Below, one piece after another: positions 10,560-22,615 of a stretch of 64,000 nt of DNA. This stretch comes from Acanthosepion esculentum. Lineage: Eukaryota > Mollusca > Cephalopoda > Sepiida > Sepiidae. Position numbers and translations under genes: made by a program. The notes under the pieces were generated by a model. The model did no database searches and was not told where the DNA came from. It saw nothing but the letters and a program-made list of their open reading frames with translations. Every line of letters starts with the position of its first letter. Within the stretch, counting starts at the first letter, position 1. The stretch lies in assembly GCA_964036315.1 (NCBI GenBank), contig OZ038478.1:144965057-145029056 (forward strand), read 5' to 3'.

Positions 10560-12230
10560 CTTTATGTGTGTTTGTATGCGTGTCCTTTTTTAATATAGTA
10601 GCCTACATATACCAACAAGCGCTAAGAATTATATTCACCCAGAAATAGTTCAACCTATACTTGTTAGCCATGCGGTGTTTTAAGTGAAGTAACCGCTTCT
10701 AATCTGTTATAAATACTAGAGGCAATATTTACCAGAAGTGTCCATACTTTCTCATTTGCAAGTCTGCTAAGTCCCGTAGAATCATTCCCACATTGAAAAG
10801 ATATTTTTTGAATGTTAATTATTTCTTCTGCTTTTATTATGCTACTGTGATAAAATAACGCCTTCACGTTGTGATTTGTATTCTATTTTTGGAAAAATAA
10901 CCAAGCAGAAAATGTTTGGTATTGCTTGTGATGTGAAGAATCAATCTACCATTTTTAAAAAAATAAATAACAAGGACGATCTAATTTGTTAATTCCCTTA
11001 AAGGTAAAATGTATATCAATAGTCAACCTGGTTGTGAATGATGCAGGTGTTTTCATCATAGTCATTTTCCTTATTATTATTTTATTGCTATTATTGTTTT
11101 GTACTTGGTCAGTCTTTATTTTTACACTAGTAGTATTTAGTGGCTCTTGGTAGAGATCAAGTGATAGAATGTCTCCCCAATACATAAGAACCCTCCTCAA
11201 TATTCCTGCTGATTTTTTGTAATATCTGGTTACAATTCTTGCTTCTAATGTTTTCACCTGACACTTCGGGATTTTTCAACGAACACCATTTATGGGTGGG
11301 TACAATATCGACATTTACTTCTACAGCAAGATCCAGAGAGTTTCATATTATTTGAATTTGAATCTGTTTTTTCAGCTGGAAAGTTAACATGGACCTGGAT
11401 TGAGGAATCCGTTTATTCTTTTCTATAGGAAAACTTCTAGCTTATGCTTACACCATTAATCTGCATCTTCAAACACGACTCGTTTGCACATTTCTCAGTG
11501 GATTACTGCTCCTACTCATCCATGTCTACTTTCATACTTCTGAAGTAATTTGTTGCCTTCACTTACCATATGATTGAGAGTTTCATATTGCAGTAGCGAT
11601 TTCTTGGCTTGGGGAATGTGAAGCTTGATCCTAGTTTCGTTCTAATACATTTGTTCTCTTGTTAGGTTAGTTGATTTTCTATATGTCAACATTTGCTGAG
11701 TTATTTAATGTAAGATATTGTATAGAGCACCTAGTGAGGATCAAACTCACTACTCAGTCATAATGGTCAACCAGACTACCCTCGCTAAACATTATACCAT
11801 GCCGAATATTGCACTATTTTTGTTGTCAGGAGAGGTTTTACACTTTAGAACTCTTATGCTTACTATTGGAGAGCATACAGTTTTACATTTTAAAATATAT
11901 TTCTTAGGCTAGCAGAAGTTGTTATAGCAAAGCAATGCTCAGTTGTTTTTATTCATTTCACCCCCATCAAGGCGAAAATGCTACTAAGATGCAAGGCGGT
12001 TACTGAGAGTGAAAGAAAATGAGAAGTCGTTAGTGAAGAGAAAGGAAAATAAAAGAACGGAATTCAGAAAACAGAAGATGTCGATAGATGTTGCATTTAA
12101 ATTTTTGAAGATTGTAGATGGCAGGGAAATAAAAGACCGAAAGAGAGATTCACAGGTGATAAGTAGGAGAAAATAAAATATTAGAATCGAAATTACGATT
12201 GCATGCAGCTATTTCAACAGTGAAACAATG
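10560..12230. other. No gene seen, one short shared repeat
   Basis: No convincing coding region. A segment at about 11722-11785 resembles the reverse complement of about 32145-32210 (shared 'agtgaggatcaaa' and 'ataatggt(c/t)aa(c/g)cagacta'), so it belongs to a dispersed repeat of unknown type. Confidence 0.5.
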
Positions 12231-12235
12231 AGGTC

Positions 12236-12502
12236 TAGTTCATAATCTAGTAGTATGCTTAAATTAATTCGGTCACGGTCCAAGAAGTAAAGGTCATTAG
12301 AACAATTGTCATAAAACATATTTATAGAAAAAACAGATGGAAGCCAGGTTATAGCAGTGGTATAGTAACGAAAGTCGATGTGCTAGGTCAGGACCGATAA
12401 AATTACAGACCCTTCTTAAGATTTTGTCGAGAATTTCGAGGTATATAGCAGTAGTACCAGATCAGATATGGCAGCAATATTCAATGCATAGGCGAATAGC
12501 AG
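12236..12502 (-). mobile_element. Jockey/CR1-like LINE fragment
   Basis: The reverse complement translates to RLCIEYCCHI, a stop, then IYLEILDKILRRVCNFIGPD and an FFYKY box. These are the same RT C-terminal landmarks as in the fragments at 6690-7210 and 52771-52990. In-frame stops show it is dead. Too small to contain the catalytic RT core. Confidence 0.75.
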
Positions 12503-12694
12503 AATTAGCTTTTACTTGCTTAACGGTAAAGCGCCTGGATTGAAGATGGTTTCTCATATCTTAGCCTATTCATCACCTTTTTTTTATCTGCTGCAGAGCA
12601 GTTGTAAATCGAGTTCATTATATTCACTGACTTAGGAAATGTATGAATCTAACGCTTCTCCCCCAACCATATCTGGAGAAATAGTAGGACAAAC

Positions 12695-12745
12695 TGGGGT
12701 CTATAGCTTTGGGTGGCAACCGGTCTAGAAGAAGAAAAACTCTGA
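12695..12745 (+). repeat. Recurring tail-like repeat fragment
   Basis: The block 'tctatag...tctagaagaagaaaaactctgaattcaaa' (shortened) recurs in diverged form at 17045-17102 and 32560-32625, each time ending in 'ctgaattyaaa'. It may be the tail of a SINE or LINE. The family is not recognised. Confidence 0.5.
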
Positions 12746-12964
12746 ATTCAAATGTGTACGTAGCCCTGGCGAAGCACATACTACGTAGCTAAAGAAATGA
12801 TGGTTCTCATTTACGATGATCCCGACTATGGTCTGCTCTTTTTTTGTACCAAAATATGTCTACTGTATTTTATCATTTTTCAATGGTCTTTATACCGGAG
12901 AAATTTGATACTCATTACTACTGTCCCCCAGTATTCTTGCCAATTTATATAGTACTCTTTAGGA

Positions 12965-13402
12965 CAATGTTTTTCAACAGTTTTTTTTATCCTGCGGAAC
13001 ACCTGAACCTTAAACTTTCACAGCAAACTTAAATTATGATGATCAAAAAAGAAGTATATTTTTTATCATTTATATATTAACACAAGAGTTTATTGTAATT
13101 TATAATAACAGCATAATAATTAAAATTAAAAATAAACATTTATTTATTTTTCTTTTAATTATAATATGATATTTAATGAAATATTTTTATATATTATTCA
13201 TATGTTTATTTATTATAAGAAGATATAATCGTATAATCATTCTAAAGGGGTCTTAATTTTCATATGTACCCTTACTGTGCTTTGGTCTTCGTTCGAAAAT
13301 AATGTAATGAATGACATTTTGCGGCAAACCTACGAACCTCTAACAGCACACCGGTGTACCACTGCACACCGGTGTGCAGTGGCACACCGGTTGGAATCAC
13401 TG
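12965..13402. mobile_element. hAT-type MITE with terminal inverted repeats and target duplication
   Basis: The left end begins CAATGTTTTTCAAC (12965). The right end reads CGGTTGGAATCACTG and stops at 13402; its reverse complement is CAGTGATTCCAACCG. Flanks are CTTTAGGA (12957-12964) and CTTTTGGA (13403-13410), an 8-bp target duplication with one mismatch, as expected for hAT elements. Subterminal 'cctgcggaacacctgaacc' and its counterpart near 13321-13342 extend the inverted repeat. The AT-rich interior has no transposase frame, so the element is non-autonomous. The right end also contains a perfect 24-bp palindrome. Confidence 0.82.
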
Positions 13403-13643
13403 CTTTTGGAGATAGTTATAATTATTGCTCTGTTTTCCAAGTCATTGCACATAGATCCTCGGTACCATTCTAATCGCTCTCATAATTATGGTAACATCTT
13501 CACACAACACTAAGCGAGTGAAACCTTTAGGTTTTAAAGAAGTCAATCCCTCCTCAGATCCTATAGACTGATGCAGCAGAATCATAGTTTTATCAAATAC
13601 CAAAATGGGTATCATATATAAATAGAATGGAAAATAATGATAT

Positions 13644-13835
13644 AATTAAGATGTTGATTTTTCACGCTACTTCAAGCAAAAGGATAGGAAGGAAACTCAC
13701 ATCAATATTAGAAAGAGCGATAACAGTGAACCTGAGAATTTTGTTTTCCTGAAATGAAGATTTGATAATTTTCAATGGCAATAACACTAACAGCTCAGTC
13801 AATGAATGAAGAAGTTTTCCTATGTGAAGAAGGCT
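13644..13835. repeat. Dispersed repeat, pair with 47634-47815
   Basis: Long blocks match 47634-47815: 'ctacttcaa', 'aggaaac', 'catcaatat(t/c)agaaagagcg' and 'ataacagt', followed by related sequence to 'gaatgaa'. On the minus strand both copies encode a similar peptide segment, VIALSNIDVSFL here and VIALSDIDGGFL there. This hints at a former coding sequence. The family is not recognised. Confidence 0.65.
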
Positions 13836-13859
13836 CTTCATCGTTACCATTACCATTTA

Positions 13860-14600
13860 GATCTTTATTAAGTTCTGATATTTAGACCGTTTTTTTTTCA
13901 TCCTCTTTGGTGATATGTTTAGCTTTCAATTAGTTTTAATTAGGCACACTTTAGTTGTACCTTTTTGTTAAATATGTTCATAAAGGCTATCCCACTGGTT
14001 GTGTCTTCCGGGAACAACTATACATGTTTTAATCTGCATGCAATCCAACGCAGAATAACATATTTTCATTTTCTTTAATGCTGCAGTCACTGTTAAGTGA
14101 ATTATAATTCCTCAAAGTGAGCCGACTATGAAATATTCTAAGCTATTTTTATTGTTTTCCTTAGAACAACCAATAAATCGTATCTTTCTTTCATTTTTGT
14201 CTATTTCCTTTGGTTATTTTTGGTAGAATGGTGCTATTTTTAAAGCTTCTTTTTTTTAGGGGTGACTGATTTTATTTTCTTGTTTATGTTCTAAATGTTA
14301 CTTTAAAAATATCTACATACTATTTTAACTTGGAAAAAGGTCTCGGTCCGACCAAAAAGATGATTCTGAAAGAAAACCTGATGTATGATCATATGGTGGA
14401 AATTTGGGAAGTGTGTCTGACTGAGAACTTTACAGCACATTTCGCATAATTACTTGTTCTATTTACTGACATTTCTCTTTGTTTATTTACTGGGTTCTGC
14501 TTGATCTGGAACAAGGCTATGCATCACAATCTTCTAAAGCGATGTAATAGACTTAAAACTAACGTAAAAAATAACACAATGTGTAGACCACTTTTTGACA
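13860..14600. other. No gene seen
   Basis: AT-rich sequence without recognised motifs. Confidence 0.5.
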
Positions 14601-14609
14601 ATATTCAGT

Positions 14610-15560
14610 TTTCATAGATTATGCAAACGTGTATCATGAAGTAGTATGCAACAAGGGGCAGTTTGAACTGCTAGGTAAGCTTGATTTATTTACGAAATAT
14701 ATAAGAATAATCCAGAACCTATACTGACAGCAAACTGCCTGCATACGGACAGAAAATGAGTTCAGCATATATAAAAAAATAGAAAGGTTTATAAAACAAA
14801 GATGTGTCTTCTCACAGGACTTATTGAAACCTATTCATTGAGGCAATTCTCCCAGAATTAGAAGTCCTACCTGGATTCATTTTGGCGGCCACAAACTCAA
14901 CAACATAAGATATACAGATGACACAGTGTTGATAGCTGCCGCAGAAAGGAAACTACAGGAATTCCTACAGAACGCAATAAAAGGAAAACATTGATTGTAA
15001 GAAGGCAGAATATATAGTTGTCAGCAAAAGGAATGGCCCAAAACGCGAACTATAAAATGGAAAACCCTAATTCAAGCAAAAAGAAATATTAAAAAATGTA
15101 AGAAGTGTTTTAGCAGAGGGCTGAATAAGCGACACGGAAATTCAAATGCGCATTGGAATAGAAAAATATTCTTTCCAAAAGGTATGCAAAGAGACAGGAA
15201 GATTTCGTTAGAAACAAAGAAAAGAATACTGAACTGTTATGTAATATCGCTCCTCTTACATGGCAAGGAATAATAACGAGGGGGCGTTAGGGAGAATGGA
15301 AATGAAAAGCACATTTCTTACTTAAAATCATAAAGCAAAATTGGAATTTTTAAGAAACGTAGAAGTCTTAGAAAATTTGAAGACAAGAAGAACAGAGAGA
15401 AATGGCGAATAACCTACCTAATATATATGTGTAAATGAAAGGAAGAGCAGTGAGGTGGGAAGGATAGTAAAAAGTGAAACATTGTTAACAGCTACAAATG
15501 TGAGGAGGTTCTGGAGAACCATGATCGCCCACTCTGAGTATGGGAGACGCTAAATAGAAG
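14610..15560 (+). mobile_element. RTE/Craft-like LINE fragment 1 (RT palm to C-terminus), decayed
   Basis: Broken frames on the + strand give, in order, DYANVYHEVVCNKGQFELLG, LDLFTKYIRIIQNLY, CVFSQDLL, LNNIRYTDDTVLI (the RT catalytic YADD box, here YTDD), ISLETKKRILNCYVISLLLHG and a terminal RFWRTMIAHSEYG. These are landmarks of RT domains A-E and the C-terminal region of a family common in invertebrate genomes. Several stops and frameshifts make it inactive. The same family recurs at 16080, 17120, 31780 and 36960. Confidence 0.8.
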
Positions 15561-16079
15561 TAGAATATCTGTTAAAAACAAAGCCCCTCCATTCTAGCAT
15601 ATTTTCTTTGGTATATATGTTCTTTCCGCTTGGTTCGGGTAATCCATATTTATTTTAAAGTTTAAAACAATTTCTTTTTCCCTTTTCTCACAGGCAGTTT
15701 GAAATTGTATCGTGTTATTGTTTTTATTAAAACTATTTCTACTATTATCTTTATTTTTGAATTAGTTTTTTCTCATCTCTTATCTCTATAACATTTTACC
15801 ACGGTGCCAGACAGATCGTTATTCTTTGATAGTTAAATTGCATGTATCGGAAATAAGCTACCGTCGAGATGAAGACCATATCCCAAATCCGCGCTTTTCC
15901 TTAATTTAACCTCAAAGACTTTCATTTTTGATATAAAGCATTGTCATTATTTGATTAATCTATCGTTCACTAACGTTATTTTTTCTAATCCTGCTTAATT
16001 AAACGCCGAATGAGAATTTTGATAAAAAGCAACTAAGATGGAATAAAAATTTTTTAAAATGAATATTGACAATGCGTCA

Positions 16080-16960
16080 CCTGATAAATTCGCAAATATT
16101 GATGTCTTGAGCATAACAACAATATAAGATACGCAGATGACGCTATGTTGATGACAGACACAGAAAATGAACTACATGACACCCTATACAATGTAGTAAA
16201 GAAAAGCGAGAAATACGGACTAAAAGAAGACAGAAAATATGTTCATCATAAATGCCCAAAATGCTAACTAAGAATTGGAAATATGAACATGAAACAAGTC
16301 CGGAAGTTTAAATCTCTAGGAAGTACTTTAACAGAGGACGAAAAAGCAAACGCGCGTTGCATTAGCGAAAGATACATTCCAAAAGCTAAATAATGTACCC
16401 AAAACCTAGAAGGATTTTGTTGAAAGAAAAGAGTGTTGAATCGCTAGGTGATATGAATTCTCTTGTATAGCCGTGAATGTTGGACAATCTGACTACTGAT
16501 GGAGATAAACTTGGGTGCAACCGAAATGTGTCACTATGGAAGTATGCTAAGAATTCCATGGACGGATTGAGTAATCAACAAGGAAAATTGAAGCAAAATG
16601 AACACTTACACTCAGAATGAGAAAGAAAGAGTTGAAATATCTTGGGCATATAATGAAGAAAGAGGGCTTGAAAAGCTTAACCTTTACAGGGCATATCGAG
16701 GTCAAGTGAAGTAGGGGAACGCAGTGAGCCATCTACCTTACAAGCTTGTGTGAATGAATAACTGAACGCGAAGCGAAAGGGAGAAACCTGCCACAAGGCA
16801 TAACGAATTGTGAAAAGCCACGATCGCCTATATCCGGAACAAAATACTAATACTAGAAGTAGAAATAGACACAAGTAAAAAGATTGTACAGTGATCGAAA
16901 AAAGGACTATAGCTACTTGACTTACGTGACAACGAATAGTGGAAATTCTGAGCAAAGTAG
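16080..16960 (+). mobile_element. RTE/Craft-like LINE fragment 2, decayed
   Basis: Contains NNIRYADDAMLMTDTENELH (the RT YADD box) near 16118, a KYGLKEDRKYVF segment, DFVERK, MRKKELKYLGHIMKKEGLEK near 16630 and a weak C-terminal tail. Many stops. It begins after unrelated AT-rich sequence and lies in the same orientation as the fragment at 14610. Confidence 0.8.
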
Positions 16961-17119
16961 TAATGATGCTATCAAATTATTGTAGACACCTAGGGATAAA
17001 GCTTGCGAATTCAGATCACGCCGGAGTTCGATTATTTCGGGGGTGCGCTCTATAAACTTAAGTAACAGTCAATTGTAGAAGAAGATTTACTCTGAATTTA
17101 AAACCCTGAAAAACAACTC

Positions 17120-17400
17120 CGCTATATTTTCGCAAGCCATGGTAATAAAGATATAATATCAGTGGTACTATATGGCAGCGAATGCTGAACAATATCTTCG
17201 CAAAGGAATAACGGAAATGGCAACAGAAATGTGATTCTACAGAAGGATACTGAGAATACCATGAACTGAGCATGTGAGCAACGACGAAGTTTAAAGAAAA
17301 TGGAAACCAAAAGGTCACTTATAAATAACATCAGAGAAAATCAATTGAAATTTATAGGACATATTATGAGGAAAGGGGACTCGTAAAATTTGATATTTAC
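17120..17400 (+). mobile_element. RTE/Craft-like LINE fragment 3, decayed
   Basis: Short remnant with VVLYGSEC, TISSQRN, METKRSLINNIRENQLKFIG and HIMRKGDS, which match the thumb and C-terminal part of the same LINE family as the two fragments just upstream. Frameshifted and 5'-truncated. Confidence 0.75.
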
Positions 17401-17409
17401 AGAGCAGAT

Positions 17410-20400
17410 TGAAGGCACCATTATTCGTCTTATTATAGTTCTCAAAATGAGATAAATATTTTATATTCGGTATTTTATCTTTAATTTAAGTACTCTAGAA
17501 ATTTATTTCCTTCTATCATTTCAGATTATAGTCTTTTCTAATATATTTTGATATTTTTTCTCCACATTTTGTTCATCTTTTTTATTTCTGTTTCTGAAAC
17601 TCATTTTTACTTTTTCTTCTTTTTACGGAACGCTTCCTTCTTTTCAGCTTCATTTTGCTTTGCATTTTCTTTTCTCCTCTTAATCGTCTCACTCATTTTA
17701 TTTGTTTTCTTTTCCTGCTTCAAGGTTTCCTTTCTTTCCCTCACATTTTTTCATTATTGTTGCGATAATATTTGTATTTTTATTCACTGTCATCTTCACT
17801 TTCGCTTCTTTATCTTTTTCTTCTTCATCCTTCAGTGTATTTTATTATTATTTTCATTAGATGACAATAATTTACATAATTACGTGATTTCCCTTTACGT
17901 ATTATTCATCACTGCATTCTTCTTCTCATTGTTTGTGTATTACTACGATTATCATATTTACACCATTGTTATTAGTAGTAGTATCATCATCATCATCATT
18001 ACGATCAGTATTCTTATTATTGAACCAAATATTGATAAGACCCCGTGTCAGACTTGCCACGTTCTGTACGCTTTTCTCATTCTTTTCGAAACGCCGAATA
18101 TATTGCGGGTTTTGGTTGGCTGCTGGAAATCAATGGCCTATGTGAAAAGTAGCATTCGTTAGTCAGCCACAAAGGGAATTGAAAGATATTAACAACTCAG
18201 ATTTCGAGTAAAAGCCCATTAATTCACTGTTTTTTTCTTCTATTTTTTAACTGAGTATTTATGAGAAAAACAGATACAATGAGAAAACTTCAATGTCCGA
18301 CAAATGAATTCTTGGGAATTGTGGCGATATTCCTATAAAAAAAACATGGCGGCATGATTGTTAATGGGACAAAACATTCACAAAAAAAAGTCAAACGAAA
18401 AGGAAACACATTTATTTGTTCCTTTATTTTTATATGTATGTTTTACTACTTTTGTAGTATATATCTTTGAATGAAAGCAAACAGTTGGCTCCTTGAGCGA
18501 ACGAATCACATGTTTACAAAATTTCAAACATGGATACGGCTTTTTCTACAGATAAATAGCTTTCAACAACAAGGTAAAATAAGAAATTAATGACAATCAA
18601 TTAATCAATCAATTCGTTGATTAAATAAAAATTATTGAAAAAGAAGAAAAGAACTTATTCCAGGTTGAAATACAGACTGGAAGAAAAGAAATTGCATTAA
18701 ATAAAAAATGCATAGCGTACCCACTCGTAGTAGATAAGAACTTGATGATCTATAAGAATTAGGTGTTTGCACAACTGTATAGATAAAGAAAAGGTCAACC
18801 GAGCTGCGTTAGTAGTAATCATAATAGAAATATATTTTTCGGTCAGAATATCAGACAAGAAATGTCTTTAGCAATGTTTTGTCCACTTTTCTATCAGAAT
18901 TTCATAAAATCTCCAGAGGTTTAAAGTAACGTAATTAAAACTGCTGAAATCTATTATAAGGACCTGATGTTCGTGTCTCTAGAAAGTTGCTAATGACAAA
19001 GTAGCTGAAAGTGATTACAAACTATTATTCTTCACAGAATAGGTTATTGATTTTTTTTCTTATAATAGGTATGAAGTGGTAATTATCACTGAAATTGTTC
19101 CTTTGTTTAAATTCATATTTGCTCTCGGGATTTTGATATTGTAACCTGGGATCATGGTAGCAACACTCACCTTGATTAGAGTTGCATTTGTACATGAAAC
19201 TGACAAAAAGAGAAAGACTTGTAAATAAACCCCATCGATATGCTTATTATGTAAGTGACAACTGAAAATGTGGTTGTAAAAGTAGTAGAAGTAATACTAG
19301 TAGTTGTAATAGTTCTGTCAAAACCGCCATTATCATGATTATTATTATTATTATTGACGATTTCTTCATTATAATCATCATTATTCTCATTATTATTGAT
19401 ATATTCACACCAGCGGCATTTGGTAATGATAGCGACGAGTTAAATGACAGATATTTCACGTCCATTGAAATATTCAGCACTTTTCTCAATTTCAATAATG
19501 CCTTGATCATTTCCACTCTCCGAGCAATGGTTAGAGCAGCAATTCCCAGTGTTCCCATGATTATGAAAACTGCAATTACATTATTATTATAAAAATGCAC
19601 TCATATCGTTAATATATCACAAGATATAACAAGTGTGTTTGATATATAGTTCCTGTAGACAATCACGTATCTTTGAAAAGTATTTACCAGATATAAAAGC
19701 CAGAACACTGAAACGAAACAAATCGGGCGTATAATTCTGTTCACACTAAAACCACAAACACGAAAATAGAATTTGTTGTGAAGGACAGTAGTATACCGAA
19801 TAGCAACATAGAACATGCATTGCTCTCGTGGTCGGTGTCTATTAAAAAAACTATATGTAGAAAACAAATTCAAGGCCTGAACAGAGGCGTTTGGCGGCGG
19901 CGGAAAGGTTAGTCATTCAGTACTAAATGAATACAAAGACCGTAATAGGAATGTTAAAGAAATACAGAAAACTACAGATAAACTATTGAAAAAGAAACCA
20001 AAAATTTGGAGACTGCTTCGCAGTATTATTTAACTGGCAATTCTCGTAGACTAGTAATTTTGGTTCTCAATCGGTGCCCTACATTTAATGTCTTTGGCCA
20101 AGCTAAAGAAAGCTTAGTAGATACCGGTACAGATAACAGAAGTATTAAATGGCTACTATTTTAATATTTATTAAAATTAGAATAGAACAACATAAGGCTA
20201 AGAAGGAAAATTAAATAAAGAATACTATGCGCTGCCAATCTCGAAGTCCTAAATAATACTTGGGTTCGAAAAGCAATTCCTGCCACCGGTTGGAAATACA
20301 TAAATATTTCATCCATCAAGTAAACGAAAATGTATACCATCTCATTGTTTATTTGGAAGTATATATTTTCTTCTTTTTTTAATGTTAGATTAGTCCAACT

Positions 20401-20850
20401 TCGTAGGCAGCTCGTCGTGCTGTATCGATCTAATGAGTAGTGAATTTAATCCTTACTAATAGCTTGTGAAAACAACGCGCTGCTCACCGTTCGACCTCAA
20501 ATACTCCATACAATAAGGACTTGTGAAACAAGTCCGGTTTTGGTACAATGTTTCTTTTTTCCTTTTAAGGGGGTTAAGTAGCAGTGTTCAAAAGTGAACA
20601 CAACAGATGAAGATGGAATTTGAACACGACCCGCCAATCCCACTTCCATATTTTAATTATTATAATTTATGATTACTCTATAAAATATTTTATACCAATA
20701 AATAAGTATACGTGTTTTCAAATGATCCCAAGGAAAAGCCACTAATTATGACTAGCGCGAGAAATCAATAATAATCGTGTAGCTAAGTTAATTGTCACGC
20801 CTTTAATATTATTTTTGGAAGTGGGTTCTAGCCTACGAAGCTACGCCCCA
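17410..20850. other. Long stretch without a recognised gene
   Basis: 17548-18162 is T-rich and open by composition; its F/L/I/S-only translation is not credible as a protein. 19330-19395 is a degenerate (ATT)n tract. At 20517-20535 there is a perfect 8-bp hairpin (GGACTTGT, GAA loop, ACAAGTCC). I recognise no element ends or coding motifs elsewhere. Confidence 0.5.
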
Positions 20851-20857
20851 AAAGTGA

Positions 20858-20897
20858 ATAATAATAATGATAATAATAATAATAATAATAATAATAA
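20858..20897. repeat. (AAT)n microsatellite
   Basis: AAT trinucleotide array of about 40 bp. Confidence 0.9.
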
Positions 20898-21364
20898 TTT
20901 TTCAAACGCAAGAATCTGCAACTAGAAATTACGAGAATGTGACATTTAAACGCAACCATTATTTGAGTACTTATACGAGGTCTTGAAAAGATGGTGAAAA
21001 TACGGCTAGAAACATAAATAAAAGGCCAAGAAATTCCCCATTAGGAGAATTAGAAAATATTCTATTAACGAGAACAGCTTACATAATAAGAACAAAATCT
21101 TCAATCAGTTTTTAAGAAAAAAAAATATATAAGTGAGAAAGTGTGCTGGAGTACTGAGGAGACTTTCTGTCACCCAGTAAACATCAGTTACTACTGGTGC
21201 GAAAATTGTAAATGATGCTAATTAAACGTTAATAATTATAAATTTTGTTAATTATGCTAAAAAATAAAAATTATACTAAAAAATAAATTTACATATAAAA
21301 ATAATTATCATTAGAGTAAATTAAAATATTTATAATAATGAATTTATTATTATCATTATTATCA

Positions 21365-22615
21365 TTATTGTGTTGTTGTTGTTGCTGCTGAGCGAGAGAG
21401 CAATACATCAACAAAGTGATGCTTACTATGGATTTCGTTAATCGGACTGACTTCCTCATCTTGGTTGCTTTCCTCACAACGTTTCGGCCGTCTGATCCTC
21501 CGGCCTTCCTCAGGTGCATCTCGAACTCGGGAACCGTCGGTCTGGAATTTCGAACCCAACCCTTTATTGTTACGGGGGTACCATGTTCTCGTTCCATTAA
21601 GGCCATCGCTGCTGCTACTACTGCTTGACGCCATCGTTGCTGCTGCTGTTGCTTCTATTATCGTTGTCACCGCTCTTGTTTGTCGCTGCCACTGCCTTTG
21701 CTCGGGATCGAACTCAGAACATCGGGAGAACTTGCAATCACTGTTCTAGTCGCCTCGGCCATGTGTCACTGGGACGATCGTGTATGAATTTTTGGTATAT
21801 TTAAACCTAAGTTGTTATTCTAGGTTCTCTCTTACGATTAGGGGTGCCCAAATCGTGTTCAGTTCTATACTTGGTCTGCTCAGGAGGTTGTTATGTCCTA
21901 GCATGTGAGCTGTTTCTTTGAGTTTTCTCACTTTCCAGTGGGGCTCACTGTTTATTATTTTAACTTCATCCCAGAGAGGGCGATGGTCACCCTTTTCCTT
22001 CCATACATGGTAGGCTATACCCGACTTTTCCGTCTCCCCTCTAGTCACTGCTTTTCGATGTTCATCCACCCTTACTTTAAGGGGGCGGCATGTTTCGCCC
22101 TTGTAAACCTTGCCGCAGCTGCATGGGATGGAATATATGCAGTTCTTGGTCTGGTTCTTCTCTATGGGTGGCTTTACTCGGACTAGGTGTCTTCTCAGTG
22201 TTGATTCACTTTTGAATACCGTCCTGATGTTGTAAGGGGCACATACTTTTTGAATTTTTTCTGAGACGCCTCGCATGTATGGTAAGCAGACCGTTGGAGG
22301 TTTTTGCGAGTCATTTTCTTCCCTTACTCTATTGTTCCCTTTGGTGGACAGTATGCTATCGGGGTAGTTGTTACGTCGAAGGGTATTTTTTAGCCTGGTC
22401 ATTTCTTGGTGGTACGTGTGGGAATCGCTACTTATTGTCTGTGCTCGATGTTGTAAACAGCGTACGATTCCATGTTTGACACTGTATGGGTGATGGGAGT
22501 TGAAGTTTAGGTATTGTCCGGTGAAAGTGGGTTTGCGATACACTGATGTCTTGAACCCACACTCTGTGCGTGTTATGAGAACATCCAGGAAGGCCAGTTG
22601 GTTATCTCGTTCCTT
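21365..22615 (-). mobile_element. Penelope-like element, 5'-truncated (RT end plus GIY-YIG endonuclease)
   Basis: On the minus strand a frame ending at 21815 contains QLAFLDVLITR and TSVYRKPTFTGQYLN, the end of a PLE reverse transcriptase. It is followed by a linker and IPCSCGKVYKGETCRPLKVR with DEH, the start of a GIY-YIG endonuclease; the frame closes about 120 residues later. The catalytic YxDD part of the RT is absent, so the copy is 5'-truncated at about 22615. Downstream (lower coordinates) the minus strand carries a hammerhead-like motif at 21475-21516, typical of PLE ends. PLEs copy RNA into chromosomal DNA using their RT and GIY-YIG domains. Apparent continuity with the LINE next to it is a chimera (see that entry). 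Confidence 0.88.
21475..21516 (-). ncRNA. Hammerhead-ribozyme-like motif at the PLE end
   Basis: Reading the minus strand: CAC, CTGAGGA (21513-21507), an extra A, a perfect 5-bp stem II GGCCG/CGGCC (21505-21501 with 21490-21486), GAA (21485-21483), then ACGT with T at the cleavage position (21478) and GTG (21477-21475), which pairs with the initial CAC as stem I. Stem III is only 2 bp. That matches the very short stem III reported for hammerheads in Penelope-like elements, which work as dimers. Motif seen directly; activity is inferred. Confidence 0.55.

Noticed and set aside
17548..18162. 204-codon frame with many hydrophobic residues
   Set aside because: T-rich DNA lacks stops in this frame; the F/L/I/S composition has no membrane-protein pattern beyond base bias.
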